Notes: generated by a model not told the origin, from the sequence alone. 64,000 nucleotides of DNA from Nitrosomonas oligotropha (GCF_900106555.1 NZ_FNOE01000003.1:124001-188000), one strand, 5' to 3'. Counted from the stretch's first letter, positions 26,047 to 35,569 are shown. Numbers and translations are program-made.

Positions 26047-26562
26047 TTATTTTTTTGGCATATGCTGATGCAGCTGCCCGGGTTCAGCATGACGCGCATG
26101 ATCGCTTAGCTGCGCATCAAACCAGCGGTGGATTGCATTGACAAGCTGCCGTGATTCAGTGGAATAGCCTATTTGTGCGCCGATAGGGAGCACTTTGTAT
26201 TCAATCTTGATTTCTCCCGGTTTGGCTGCTTTCAACTCAGCCAATCCGGGCATGTCTCCACCATGAATTTTTTCCGGGTTTGAGAAGTTACCTTGCTTAA
26301 ATTCATTGGCAATTTTAGACAGATGTGCTCTGATCAAACTGACTTGCTCCTGATCCGATATGTTTCTGACGGTAACCTTCTGAACGCCACCACTTTCAGT
26401 CTTGGTGAAAACATGCACGGTCTTTTCCAAATCAAACGGCATGACATGAGCGCCGCGTTCCGCTACTTCGTTCAATCGCTTTTCATCCGCGGGCGCAGCA
26501 GCATGAATCGATGCCGGCAAAAGAAAAACCAGCAAGAAAGTGACAGTAAATAACTGATTCAT
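26047..26562 (-). CDS. Exported protein of unknown function
   Basis: 171 residues with a clear signal peptide (LFTVTFLLVFLLPASIHA, cleavage around AAA). The mature part carries FDLEKTVHVFTKTESGGVQKVTV and later HGGDMPGLAELKAAKPG, with a His-rich C terminus (HARHAEPGQLHQHMPKK) that could bind metal. Similar proteins have been labelled aspartate carbamoyltransferase in databases, but nothing here resembles that enzyme. GGAGAAATAAA precedes the ATG. Function is unknown; a periplasmic location is inferred. Confidence 0.65.
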   Translation of the reverse strand: MNQLFTVTFLLVFLLPASIHAAAPADEKRLNEVAERGAHVMPFDLEKTVHVFTKTESGGVQKVTVRNISDQEQVSLIRAHLSKIANEFKQGNFSNPEKIHGGDMPGLAELKAAKPGEIKIEYKVLPIGAQIGYSTESRQLVNAIHRWFDAQLSDHARHAEPGQLHQHMPKK

Positions 26563-26691
26563 TTTATTTCTCCGCTACGGTGAGCTTACAGAACCGATCA
26601 GATTGGTGGAAACCGCACACAGAGCAAATCTTGTACCTCGTTTGACTGTTTCATGCACGGGTAAGAATGCTTAAATCGTGCGGTTATTTAT

Positions 26692-26714
26692 CCGGATGCC
26701 GCTCATGCATCCGG
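26692..26714 (-). terminator. Hairpin after the LOV gene
   Basis: CCGGATGC / GCATCCGG form an 8-bp stem with a 7-base loop, 2 bases past the LOV stop codon on the minus strand. No U-tract follows (ATAAATAACC), so termination is only probable. Confidence 0.4.
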
Positions 26715-26716
26715 CT

Positions 26717-27169
26717 TCATCGCTTGAGTGCCGCCAGTTGCTCCTTCAAAGCCTTAATTTCCTCTTCCGCACGGATTTTCGGGGTGATGTCTAATTGCAC
26801 ACCAAGGAAATAAAGTAAGTTTCCATGCGAATCAAAAAGCGGGGAAACCAGTAAGTGGTTATAAAATAACTCACCGTTCTTACGAAAGTTTCTCAAAACC
26901 ACTTCCACCGGTTTTCTATTTTTTATCCCTTCCTTGAGCTGCTTAACACCGGCCTGATCGTGTTCATCGCCCTGCAAAAAACGGCAATTCCTGCCTACCG
27001 TTTCCGCTAACGTATAACCGGTTATTGTCTCGAACGCTTTATTCACATAAACCAAAGGCATGTCCTCTTGATCGGGATCAGCCAGTGTTACACCGTTCAC
27101 GCATGAATCAAGAATCTTGGACAATACTTGTGGAATTAATCCAGGGTCTTTTTCAACGATAAAATCCAT
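26717..27169 (-). CDS. Short LOV (light-oxygen-voltage) domain protein
   Basis: A single PAS domain of the LOV subclass in 150 residues, plus a short C-terminal coiled coil (ITPKIRAEEEIKALKEQLAAL). The photoactive loop GRNCRFLQG is exact: Cys62 forms the flavin-cysteinyl adduct in blue light. The other flavin-contact residues are also present: Asn61 and Gln66 in that loop, Asn94 in VLRNFRKNG, Asn104 in ELFYNHL, and Gln125 in FLGVQLDI. It has no output domain, so it belongs with 'short LOV' proteins that signal through dimerisation. Blue-light sensing is a strong inference; the target is unknown. GGAGAGAAG precedes the ATG. The SRPBCC gene lies 73 bases upstream on the same strand. Confidence 0.9.
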   Translation of the reverse strand: MDFIVEKDPGLIPQVLSKILDSCVNGVTLADPDQEDMPLVYVNKAFETITGYTLAETVGRNCRFLQGDEHDQAGVKQLKEGIKNRKPVEVVLRNFRKNGELFYNHLLVSPLFDSHGNLLYFLGVQLDITPKIRAEEEIKALKEQLAALKR

Positions 27170-27242
27170 GATCTTCTCTCCAAGTTAATCAACTGTTAGC
27201 ATAATTAAATACGTACGAACGGGTCCGCCGTCTTACATCAAC

Positions 27243-27707
27243 CTACTCCGCCTCGATCAGTTTCTTGATATTCTTGACAGTCCTTTCAGTTCCATCTTGA
27301 ACGGCGATACGCACCAGCTTCTCAAACGGCCTGACATGCAGATCCAGGCTCAGTAACTCAAAAATAAAAGTTATCCGGCTATCGGAAGCATTCACTGGTT
27401 CAATGACATAATCACACCGGTAAGGATTGGAAACGCCTTCAAAACAGATACGTGCACCCGTATCAAAAAATTTAACTTTGAAGGTCGATTCCGAGCGATT
27501 GCCTTGATCGATGCGGACTTGACGGCAGACGGTTCCTATTTTTATAGGACCATCGGTCAGTTTCTCCAATTCCTTAACTTCCGGAGACCATCGGGGATAA
27601 TTAATGAGCAGATCATTACCGATAAAATTGAAAAGTTTATCGGTGGGACTTCGAATTATTGCACTGGCCTTGCCAATTACAGGGCTGTCTTTGAACAAAC
27701 CAAGCAT
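27243..27707 (-). CDS. SRPBCC family protein
   Basis: 154 residues with the START/Bet v 1-like fold: an N-terminal strand-helix unit (KASAIIRSPTDKLFNFI), a beta sheet with WSPEVKELEKLTDGPIKIGTV, and a C-terminal long helix (PFEKLVRIAVQDGTERTVKNIKKLIE). Such proteins bind hydrophobic or cofactor ligands in a deep cavity. GGGAGG precedes the ATG. It lies between the FAD oxidoreductase (24 bases upstream) and the LOV gene (73 bases downstream) on the same strand, so the three are probably cotranscribed. Ligand unknown. Confidence 0.8.
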   Translation of the reverse strand: MLGLFKDSPVIGKASAIIRSPTDKLFNFIGNDLLINYPRWSPEVKELEKLTDGPIKIGTVCRQVRIDQGNRSESTFKVKFFDTGARICFEGVSNPYRCDYVIEPVNASDSRITFIFELLSLDLHVRPFEKLVRIAVQDGTERTVKNIKKLIEAE

Positions 27708-27731
27708 AAAATGCCTCCCGCACGGTGTTTG

Positions 27732-28895
27732 CTAAACCAAATAGGTATCGATTCCTGCCAATAATAAGTCATATTGCGCTTCAACAATTTCTTTAATCGT
27801 TAAAGCTGGAATACCGGTAATCAAGTTACCTTCCGCAACCAGCCAGCCTACCGCATCCGACGGCCCCAGACTCACCACATAACCCAATTCATGGTGGAGA
27901 TAAGGCTCGAGCAATCCGGGAAATCCCGCATGCCGCAACACGTTTCGCGCCACTAATTTACCTTTCCTGACAGCGGATTGCGCGGTCAATGTATTCGATC
28001 CAAGCGACTGGTAATACGAACAATCACCCGCTACAAAAATATTGGGTAGCGGTTTCTGATCAACTATAACCTGTCCGAAAGCATTTGCGGTAAAAATATT
28101 GCGCGGCTTTTTTCCCAAAAACAGTAGGGTCAGACTGGAAGGCAATTCAAACTGCTGTTCAGTCACCTTGTCCGTCAGTAAAATTTTTCCGGTTTGCTGT
28201 TCACGGTAATATGTATTCGGATAAAAAGCGATATTCATATCCCGCATGCGGGATTCCGCATAAGTACCAAACCCGGCAGGAAATTGCTCCAGCACATGCT
28301 CGCCCGAGTGGATCAAGCGCAATTCCACCTTACGTCTGATCCGATCGAGAAACTGCTTTATTTCGAATAAAAACTGTATCCCCGTGGCTCCTCCGCCTAC
28401 AACGGAAATCGACAATTCCGGTGAGTCATTCCGGTCGAGCAGCCGGGTTAATAAATCTGATCCGCTTATCGTGGCAAAATCATTCAGACTCAGCAAATTG
28501 CCGCTATCGACATGATCATTTTTCTGACTCTCGCAACCGCTCGCGACAATCAAATAATCAAAATCAACTATCTCACCATTCACAACCAGCTGCCGCTCAT
28601 CCTGATAGCTCTCCAACGCGCTTTGATCAAAGCTCACCGCTGCCGGAATGTGCCGGCACCCGTAACGACTTTCTATGTCGGCAAAAGGAACCAGCAAATC
28701 GGTTAGCGGATAGCGAAATGTTTCATGTAAGTGTGTAATCTTTAGATGCTGCGTTTTAGGATCGATCAACGTAATGTCGGTATCCGGAGCAAATTGTAAT
28801 AGATTGGTTAACGCGGCAAGTCCGGCATATCCGCCACCGGCAATGACCACCTTCAACCTTTTTTGCTTGGAAATATTAAATGGCAGCAAAGCCAC
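27732..28895 (-). CDS. FAD-dependent NAD(P)H oxidoreductase, NDH-2-like
   Basis: A two-dinucleotide-binding-domain flavoprotein. The FAD-binding site is GGGYAGLAAL near the N terminus, DYLIVASG closes the FAD domain, the NAD(P)-binding site is VGGGATGIQF (about 165), and a second FAD contact is NIFVAGDCS (about 295). This is the pattern of type II NADH dehydrogenases and sulfide:quinone oxidoreductase relatives. Diagnostic SQR cysteines were not seen. The start is chosen as GTG at 28895, 5 bases after AAGGAG; the GTG at 28901 overlaps that ribosome binding site. It is probably the first gene of the operon with the SRPBCC and LOV genes. Substrate is open. Confidence 0.82.
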   Translation of the reverse strand: MALLPFNISKQKRLKVVIAGGGYAGLAALTNLLQFAPDTDITLIDPKTQHLKITHLHETFRYPLTDLLVPFADIESRYGCRHIPAAVSFDQSALESYQDERQLVVNGEIVDFDYLIVASGCESQKNDHVDSGNLLSLNDFATISGSDLLTRLLDRNDSPELSISVVGGGATGIQFLFEIKQFLDRIRRKVELRLIHSGEHVLEQFPAGFGTYAESRMRDMNIAFYPNTYYREQQTGKILLTDKVTEQQFELPSSLTLLFLGKKPRNIFTANAFGQVIVDQKPLPNIFVAGDCSYYQSLGSNTLTAQSAVRKGKLVARNVLRHAGFPGLLEPYLHHELGYVVSLGPSDAVGWLVAEGNLITGIPALTIKEIVEAQYDLLLAGIDTYLV

Positions 28896-29006
28896 GATCA
28901 CTCCTTACCTTTATCTATGATTAACGCAAAACCTTGCGCCGGTAATGTTAACTTGAACCCGGCTGCACTACAGCCTAGCATAATTACCAGCTGCATGGCT
29001 TTATCT

Positions 29007-29909
29007 TTATACCACACCGTTTGGAATCCGGTTCACGCGCCAATTTTGCATGACCCAGTCCCAAAAAGAAGCAATATCGCCTTCCAGAATCTCTAGTGGC
29101 GGCTGCTGACCCAGGAAATGCAACGCATCAACCAGCTCTTTTAATGCCTCAGCCGTATTCACCGGGGCAGCGTTTGTTTGCTTGCTGAGCTTCTCTCCTG
29201 CCGCGTTTGTTACCACGGGCAAATGCATGTATTGCGGTACCGGATAACGCAACAGTTGCTGCAGAAATATTTGTCGTGGCGTGGAATCGATTAGATCGGC
29301 GCCGCGAACTACATGCGTGATATTCTGCGCAGCATCGTCCACCACAACCGCAAGCTGATAGGCATAAATTCCATCAGCCCGGCGTAACACAAAATCACCC
29401 ACTTCACTGTGCAGTTTCTGCGTATACAATCCCTTCAAACCATCGGTAAACTGAATGATATCATCATGGGTTTGAATACGAAGCGCATGTGCACTTTGCA
29501 GTGAGACGGGATTGTTCAGGCAAGTTCCGGGATAAATGAAGCCATATAAACCGGTGATACTGGAATCCGCGATTTCCTTCCGGGAGCACGTGCAGGGATA
29601 CAATAAACCTTGTTTATCCAAAACATCCAAAGCCTCCCGGTATGCCTCGGAACGGCGGCTTTGGTAGATGATTTCCTCGTCCCACTCCATACCCAATTTC
29701 TCGAGCGTATCCAAAATTTGTTTGGCCGCTCCAGGTACTCTACGTGGCAAATCGACATCCTCAATTCTAACCAGCCATTTGCCGCCATGAAATTTCGCAT
29801 CGGCATAGCTGCCTACAGCCGCCACCAGCGAACCAAAGTGCAGCGGTCCGGTTGGCGATGGTGCGAATCGTCCGCGATAATGCGTATCAATCGATCGAGT
29901 GCTTTCCAT
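29007..29909 (-). CDS. gluQ: Glutamyl-Q tRNA(Asp) synthetase
   Basis: A truncated GluRS-like enzyme that charges glutamate onto queuosine in tRNA(Asp), independent of the anticodon domain. In 300 residues it shows the class I signature in PSPTGPLHFGSL (HIGH-like), zinc-binding Cys in YPCTCSRKEI with a further Cys in YPGTC, and a KLSKQ motif (KMSKS-like). The lack of the C-terminal anticodon-binding domain distinguishes it from full GltX. The start is the ATG before ESTRSID. It diverges from mpl. Confidence 0.93.
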   Translation of the reverse strand: MESTRSIDTHYRGRFAPSPTGPLHFGSLVAAVGSYADAKFHGGKWLVRIEDVDLPRRVPGAAKQILDTLEKLGMEWDEEIIYQSRRSEAYREALDVLDKQGLLYPCTCSRKEIADSSITGLYGFIYPGTCLNNPVSLQSAHALRIQTHDDIIQFTDGLKGLYTQKLHSEVGDFVLRRADGIYAYQLAVVVDDAAQNITHVVRGADLIDSTPRQIFLQQLLRYPVPQYMHLPVVTNAAGEKLSKQTNAAPVNTAEALKELVDALHFLGQQPPLEILEGDIASFWDWVMQNWRVNRIPNGVV

Positions 29910-30091
29910 TTGGAAATTAGCACATTGAGATTAAAAGAATAATCATCACCGCACCCTTTCCTTTTAGCCGCTCTATGAATGAATAAAATATCAACATCCG
30001 GTATTGCCCTGCCATATCCATTATAATTGCCCAAACTTGCCAATCATATTAGTAGTTTTCTGTCAGCAGAATCAAGAATTTCAAACTAATC

Positions 30092-31438
30092 ATGCATATT
30101 CATATACTCGGAATTTGCGGTACCTTTATGGGCGGTATTGCAGCCATTGCACGCGAATCCGGTCACACTGTGACGGGCTGCGATCAGGATGTCTATCCAC
30201 CGATGAGCACGCAACTTGAGTCTCAAGGGATCGAATTAATAGCGGGTTATTCGCCCGAACAGATCCGGTTACAACCGGATATTTTCGTCATCGGTAACGT
30301 CGTTACACGCGGCAATCCACTGATGGAGGAAATACTCAACCGGAATTTACCCTATATTTCCGGTCCGCAGTGGCTATCGGAAAATATTCTACGGCATCGC
30401 TGGGTACTCGCCGTGTCCGGTACCCACGGAAAAACCACGACCAGCTCCATGTTAGCTTGGATCTTGGATTATGCCGGATTGAATCCGGGATTCCTGATCG
30501 GTGGAATTCCCGAGAATTTTGGTATTTCGGCACGGATCGGAAACACCTCGCCTTTCTTTGTCATAGAGGCAGACGAATACGACACGGCATTTTTCGATAA
30601 ACGTTCTAAATTCGTTCATTACCACCCGAAAACAGCGATACTGAATAATCTTGAGTTCGATCATGCGGATATTTTTACAGATCTTGCAGCGATTGAACGG
30701 CAATTCCATCACTTTGTACGAGTTATTCCGAATAACGGTTTAATCGTCGCAAATGGCAAAGATCCAAATCTGAAGCATGTCCTGAAACAAGGCTGCTGGA
30801 CACCGGTAGAAGAATTCGGCACTGATAGTGGCTGGCATACCAAAGCGCGGGCTGACAATACGATCGATGTCTATTGCAACGAAACATTTCACGGAAGCTT
30901 ACAATGGGATTTATTAGGCGAACATAACCGCATGAATGCGCTGGCTGCGCTGATCGCTGCGCGGCATGCCGGAATACCCGTCAACATTGGCATCGAAGCA
31001 TTAGCACAATTTAAGAATGTCAAACGCCGTATGGAGAAACGCGGCACGGTCAACGGTGTCTCCGTCTATGATGATTTTGCTCACCACCCAACCGCCATTC
31101 AAACGACTATCGAAGGCTTACGGACTCATACCGGTAAAGCAAGGATTATTGCAGTCCTGGAACCGCGTTCAAACACCATGAAAATGGGAGTATGGAAAGA
31201 TTCTCTTGCGAAGAGTTTGAGCGAAGCTGATCAGGTGCTTTGCTTCACCCGCGATGCACACTGGGCTAAAGATGCCATGCTGCCATTACATAACAAGGCG
31301 CGTTGTTTTGATGATTTGAATCAGCTCGTCCAAGCTATCGCAGTAATCGCTGAGCCTGACGATCATATCTTAATCATGAGCAATGGAGGTTTTGGCGGCA
31401 TCCATGAAAAAATATTATCCGCATTAGAACGAACGTAA
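30092..31438 (+). CDS. mpl: UDP-N-acetylmuramate:L-Ala-gamma-D-Glu-meso-DAP ligase (Mpl)
   Basis: A murein-recycling ligase that joins recovered tripeptide to UDP-MurNAc. The Mur-ligase architecture is complete: a Rossmann N-terminal domain (ICGTFMGGIAAIARE), central ATPase with P-loop GTHGKTTTSS (about 110), EADEYD at the metal site, and a C-terminal domain with YDDFAHHPTA. The 448-residue length and the GTFMGG variant in place of GxGMSG are typical of Mpl, not MurC. It works with NagZ, encoded at 52518, in the same recycling pathway. It converges on apt with 43 bases between stops. Confidence 0.95.
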   Translation: MHIHILGICGTFMGGIAAIARESGHTVTGCDQDVYPPMSTQLESQGIELIAGYSPEQIRLQPDIFVIGNVVTRGNPLMEEILNRNLPYISGPQWLSENILRHRWVLAVSGTHGKTTTSSMLAWILDYAGLNPGFLIGGIPENFGISARIGNTSPFFVIEADEYDTAFFDKRSKFVHYHPKTAILNNLEFDHADIFTDLAAIERQFHHFVRVIPNNGLIVANGKDPNLKHVLKQGCWTPVEEFGTDSGWHTKARADNTIDVYCNETFHGSLQWDLLGEHNRMNALAALIAARHAGIPVNIGIEALAQFKNVKRRMEKRGTVNGVSVYDDFAHHPTAIQTTIEGLRTHTGKARIIAVLEPRSNTMKMGVWKDSLAKSLSEADQVLCFTRDAHWAKDAMLPLHNKARCFDDLNQLVQAIAVIAEPDDHILIMSNGGFGGIHEKILSALERT

Positions 31439-31481
31439 TAAAAACCCGTTGGTACTAAAAAGAACACTATAAACAACGTAT

Positions 31482-32009
31482 CTAGTCGCCTTCAAATTCG
31501 CATAACGCAAACACCGGACATCCCAGATTTTCCAACCGGGCTTTACCGCCCACGTCCGGCAGATCGATCACAAAACAGCACTCCACCACTTCACCGCCCA
31601 TATCACGGATCAGGCCAACAGCAGCTTCAGCGGTTCCACCGGTGGCAATCAAATCATCCACAAGTAGCACTCGTTCTCCCGGTTGGATCGCATCGACGTG
31701 AATTTCAATCCGGTCACTGCCATATTCCAGCTGATAGTCTCTTCCTATCGTTTCCGCCGGTAATTTATTGCGCTTACGAATCGGCACGAAACCTTTACCC
31801 AGCTGATAGGCCACGGGCGCACCGATAATAAAACCGCGCGACTCAATGCCGATCACTTTATCAATTTCCACATTGCTGTAACGCTTTGCAATTTCCTGAA
31901 TAGTTGTTCGCAGTCCGATCGGATCTTTTAGCAATGTCGTGATATCACGGAACATAATGCCGTGATGGGGGTAGTGAGGAACCGTACGAATATGGGATTT
32001 AATCGTCAT
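31482..32009 (-). CDS. apt: Adenine phosphoribosyltransferase
   Basis: It salvages adenine with PRPP to form AMP in the cytoplasm. The type I phosphoribosyltransferase PRPP loop VLLVDDLIATGGTA (about 120-133) is intact, and the N-terminal substrate hood includes FRDITTLLKDP. The length of 175 residues fits. The nirK gene and a strong terminator lie upstream, so it is transcribed separately. Confidence 0.95.
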   Translation of the reverse strand: MTIKSHIRTVPHYPHHGIMFRDITTLLKDPIGLRTTIQEIAKRYSNVEIDKVIGIESRGFIIGAPVAYQLGKGFVPIRKRNKLPAETIGRDYQLEYGSDRIEIHVDAIQPGERVLLVDDLIATGGTAEAAVGLIRDMGGEVVECCFVIDLPDVGGKARLENLGCPVFALCEFEGD

Positions 32010-32054
32010 AAAGTTGTAACAAGCAATAATGAAAACTCAAGGAATTAAAACGAC

Positions 32055-32088
32055 AAAGGCCTCAACCCATAACAGGTTGAGGCCTTTT
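32055..32088 (-). terminator. Terminator downstream of nirK
   Basis: AAAGGCCTCAACC / GGTTGAGGCCTTT is a 13-bp perfect stem with a 7-base loop, 33 bases past the nirK stop on the minus strand. It also carries TTTT on the plus strand, and so could work in both directions. It separates nirK from apt. Confidence 0.85.
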
Positions 32089-32120
32089 AACACTACCCCA
32101 ATAGAACACTACATCAAATC

Positions 32121-33221
32121 TTAGTGGTCCATTCCAGCTTTTGCATCAAAGCTAGCTGGTTTTTTAAGTTGAGTCATAATGTCATCATTCCAAGCACCAT
32201 CAACTGTCATGTGAGCAGCAGCACCCAGCAATACAGCTTCAATCAGGTTATGACTGAGGTATACATGCAAGCCAGGTTGATGGAATTCATAAGCAGCAGC
32301 AACTGCGGCACCTGCTGGAACAAACCAGGTTTCTTGGTTGGTCAGAGGCGCATCACCAAATGAACCGCCTACCCAATACAGATCACCGTGTCCACCGATC
32401 AAGTGCGGATAGGAAGGACGGTTAGCTTGTGAATGGATAAACAGAACTTTTTCACCCACTTTGGCTTTCAGTGCGTTGTCACCGGTCAATGCACCAACTG
32501 CACCGTTGAATACTACGTGTGTTGGGATAAGTCCTTTAGCAACTTCCAACATATCTGCCATGCCTTCTGCTGGTGAGCCATAGGTTTTGAAATTACCTTT
32601 GTCATCTTTTGGCAGATAGAAATCTTGTTCACCGATGTAGTATGCACGGTCATATTTGTATGGCTTGCCTTTGTTGTCTTTCAAACCATCTTTAGGCAAT
32701 ACCATGAGGGCACCGCTCATACCGGAAATAACGTGGAATGGAATCATGGTTCCACCAGGTGCGCAATGATAAACGAATACACCTGCTTTAATTGCTTTCC
32801 AACGCAGTACAACTTCTTCACCTGGTTGAACCAGTGTTAAACCAGCACCACCCAGCGCGCCGGTTGCAGCGTGGAAGTCTACGTTATGGGCCAATGTGCT
32901 TGATTTTGGATTTTTTAATGTCAATTCAACATAGTCGCCTTCATGCACAACGATAAGCGGACCAGGAACACTACCATTGAAAGTCAGCGCCCAAACTTTT
33001 GCACCTGGCGCAACTTCAATCAGCTTCTCTTGGGTTTCCATTGTAATTTGAACAACTTTTGGCCCTTTTGAAGTTTGCTCATGTGCAGGCACATTTGGTG
33101 GAGCCACCAATGTTTGTTTAACATGCGGTAATTTAGAAACGTCTGTAGCAGCCACAGCTGCTTGAGTTGCGCCTAAACAGAGCAATCCTAGACCAACAAT
33201 CGCTTGAACAGCTTTAATCAT
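32121..33221 (-). CDS. nirK: Copper-containing nitrite reductase (NirK/AniA type)
   Basis: It reduces nitrite to NO in the periplasm. The 366-residue precursor has a signal peptide ending at AVAA (about residue 24), then two cupredoxin domains. Type 1 copper ligands are His in TLAHNVDFH, Cys and His in [14 protein letters not shown], and Met in VISGMSG. The type 2 site is formed by His residues of NVDFH and YHC and by YLSHNL in the second domain; the catalytic HLIGGHGD block is intact. The ATG at 33221 follows GGGAG; an ATG four codons upstream (33233) overlaps that signal. In Nitrosomonas europaea nirK closes an ncgABC operon; no such genes are present here. A 6-bp inverted repeat lies 66 bases upstream. 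Codon choice favours T/A endings, as expected for a highly expressed gene. Confidence 0.96.
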   Translation of the reverse strand: MIKAVQAIVGLGLLCLGATQAAVAATDVSKLPHVKQTLVAPPNVPAHEQTSKGPKVVQITMETQEKLIEVAPGAKVWALTFNGSVPGPLIVVHEGDYVELTLKNPKSSTLAHNVDFHAATGALGGAGLTLVQPGEEVVLRWKAIKAGVFVYHCAPGGTMIPFHVISGMSGALMVLPKDGLKDNKGKPYKYDRAYYIGEQDFYLPKDDKGNFKTYGSPAEGMADMLEVAKGLIPTHVVFNGAVGALTGDNALKAKVGEKVLFIHSQANRPSYPHLIGGHGDLYWVGGSFGDAPLTNQETWFVPAGAAVAAAYEFHQPGLHVYLSHNLIEAVLLGAAAHMTVDGAWNDDIMTQLKKPASFDAKAGMDH

Positions 33222-33286
33222 ATCTCCCTCCATAAATGATGAATTTTACGCTTTTTTTATGCGCCATTCTAATTGCTACTTGTCAT

Positions 33287-33303
33287 GTAATCATCAAGAT
33301 TAC
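33287..33303. promoter_or_regulatory. Candidate operator upstream of nirK
   Basis: Inverted repeat GTAATC-ATCAA-GATTAC lies about 66 bases before the nirK start, inside its presumed promoter. It does not match well to FNR (TTGAT-N4-ATCAA) or to NsrR consensus sites. Its role is suggested by symmetry and position only. Confidence 0.3.
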
Positions 33304-33504
33304 CAACATCTGCCTTTTAAGCTATGAAGAGCCCAAAGGACGGAACGGAGAATATACACTTTTTGAAGAAAACTGTCTATTCTTAGTAGCTTGTAACGAT
33401 TATAGCCATACTGAATGAATGGGATTGGAATGACTCGAATCGATATTAATATAAATCCTATTGTTATCCGCTCATCGAGTCAAAATCCCTTCAATCAGCA
33501 ATTT

Positions 33505-35487
33505 TCAGCCTTGAATTAACTTAATTTCAGCCGCCGCGAGATTTTCTTGCGTTCCACGAAGCACGATAACATCGCCAAGTTCCAGACGTGTTTCCCCGGT
33601 GGGCAATAATCCGCGAATGTTGCGTCTTCTCACCGCAGTAACTTCGACATCCAAGCTTGCCAGATCAATGTCGCCCAGTGTTTTATGAATCGCAGCCGCG
33701 CCTTGAATAATGGTAATCGTCAGCAAACGCGGCAACAGTTTCTCACTGTTGTCCTCTGCTCCATCGGTCACGCCATAATAAAAACCGCGCAACAGACTAT
33801 AACGCTGCTCACGAATTTTTCGGATGCGGCGTAAAATCCGCCCGGTCGATATGTCGACAAACATCAGCGCATGGGACGCCAACATTAAGCTCCCCTCCAT
33901 GATTTCCGCGACCACTTCCGTAGCCCCGGCTTCTTTCAATATATCAATATCGGAGTCATCGCGCGTCCGGACAACAACGGATAATTCCGGGCGCAACTCC
34001 TGAACGTGTTTCAGAATTTTTAACGTAGAAACCGTGTCAGCATAACTGACAACTAATACTTTGGCGCGCATCAGTCCCGCGGCAATCAGCACCTCGCGTC
34101 GCGCCGCATCGCCGTACACCACCGCCTCCCCCGCGCCGGCTGCCTCGCGGATACGTTGCGGATCAAGATCCAAGGCGATAAACGATATGGATTCCTGTTC
34201 CAATATCCGCGCCATGCTCTGACCGCTGCGCCCGTAACCGCAGATAATCACATGATTTTGCGACACCATCGTCTGCGCCGCGATAGACGTGATCTGCATA
34301 GCGCGGCACATCCAATCCGAGCCGTATAAGCGGTGAATCATCGATTCACTATATTCAATAATGAATGGCGCGATAAACATCGATAGCACCATGGCCGCAA
34401 GCACCGGCTGCAGAATTGAGTTTTCGATCAAACCGGATTCACCCGCCTGCGCTAGTAAAATAAAGCCAAACTCTCCTGCTTGCGCCAGATTCATTCCCGT
34501 CCTGATCGCGACGTTGGCATCCGCGCCAAACAGACGCGACAACCCTCCAATCACGACTATTTTCAGCACAATCAGTGCCGCCAAAATAGCAAATATCCAT
34601 AGAAAGTTCTCAATGACGACCTGCATATCCAGCAGCATACCAATCGTCACAAAAAACAAACCCAGCAAAATATCCCGGAAAGGCTTGATATCGTCTTCCA
34701 CTTGGTAGCGGTATTCCGTTTCGGAGATCAACATGCCCGCCAGAAATGCTCCCAAAGCCATAGACAAACCGGCCAGTTCGGTTAACCACGCGATACCCAG
34801 CGTAATCAGCAGCACATTCAGCACAAACAATTCCGACGATTTCTGCCGGGCGACCAAATGAAACCAGGGGCGCATTAACTTCTGCCCGAAAAATAACAGA
34901 AAGGTCAGCACAGCGGCCACTTTCAGCAAAGCGACCGTCAGCATCAAGCTGAAGTCGTTCGTTTCACTATCGATCTCAGCCGCCAAAGCGGGCATCACAA
35001 TCAATAATGGAATAACCGCCAGATCCTGAAAAAGCAGAACGCCGATCACCTGCCTGCCATGCGTGGAATTGAGTTCCGCCCGCTCGGCCAATATTTTGCT
35101 CACAATAGCGGTGGAAGACATCGCCAGAGCGCCGCCCAATACCAATCCGGTGCGCCAATCCAGCGCCAGCATCCAAGCTATCGCCATCACTAAAAGAATG
35201 CAGATCGCCACTTGCGCCGTGCCAAAACCAAAAACAATGCGCTTCATCGTAATCAGCTTGGGCAAACTGAATTCCAGGCCCACGCTGAACATCAGAAATA
35301 CCACGCCAAACTCAGCCAAATGGCGAGTCTCGTCAGAATCCGCGATCCAACCCAGCGCATACGGACCGATGCTCACGCCCGCCAATAAATAACCCAGCAT
35401 CGGCGGCAGCCGCAATAAACGGAAAACGACCACCGCCAATACCGACACGGCTAACAAAATGAGAACAGGCTGTAATGGATTGAACAT
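33505..35487 (-). CDS. Monovalent cation:proton antiporter, CPA2/KefB-like, with TrkA domains
   Basis: A 660-residue inner-membrane protein: about 12-13 transmembrane segments in residues 1-390 form the Na+/H+-exchanger fold, with LGGALAMSSTAIV and ALGAFLAGML as family landmarks. A TrkA-N (RCK) nucleotide-binding domain with VIICGYGRSGQSMA (about 415) and a C-terminal TrkA-C domain (about 575-655) follow. KefB/KefC proteins export potassium under glutathione-adduct control. The adjacent gshA-gshB genes (divergent) suggest a similar link, but the KefF/KefG partner is absent, so YbaL-like function is equally possible. Confidence 0.88.
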   Translation of the reverse strand: MFNPLQPVLILLAVSVLAVVVFRLLRLPPMLGYLLAGVSIGPYALGWIADSDETRHLAEFGVVFLMFSVGLEFSLPKLITMKRIVFGFGTAQVAICILLVMAIAWMLALDWRTGLVLGGALAMSSTAIVSKILAERAELNSTHGRQVIGVLLFQDLAVIPLLIVMPALAAEIDSETNDFSLMLTVALLKVAAVLTFLLFFGQKLMRPWFHLVARQKSSELFVLNVLLITLGIAWLTELAGLSMALGAFLAGMLISETEYRYQVEDDIKPFRDILLGLFFVTIGMLLDMQVVIENFLWIFAILAALIVLKIVVIGGLSRLFGADANVAIRTGMNLAQAGEFGFILLAQAGESGLIENSILQPVLAAMVLSMFIAPFIIEYSESMIHRLYGSDWMCRAMQITSIAAQTMVSQNHVIICGYGRSGQSMARILEQESISFIALDLDPQRIREAAGAGEAVVYGDAARREVLIAAGLMRAKVLVVSYADTVSTLKILKHVQELRPELSVVVRTRDDSDIDILKEAGATEVVAEIMEGSLMLASHALMFVDISTGRILRRIRKIREQRYSLLRGFYYGVTDGAEDNSEKLLPRLLTITIIQGAAAIHKTLGDIDLASLDVEVTAVRRRNIRGLLPTGETRLELGDVIVLRGTQENLAAAEIKLIQG

Positions 35488-35569
35488 ACCGGCAAAAAAT
35501 TGGTTTTGGGCAAAGTACCCTAAGATACTTAAGGATAGCGCGCTTCACAATCGGCGCAAGACATAATGC

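Noticed and set aside
33236-33418. Small plus-strand ORF with hydrophobic N terminus, divergent from nirK
   Set aside because: No ribosome binding site, no family, and it covers the likely nirK promoter; composition looks non-coding.
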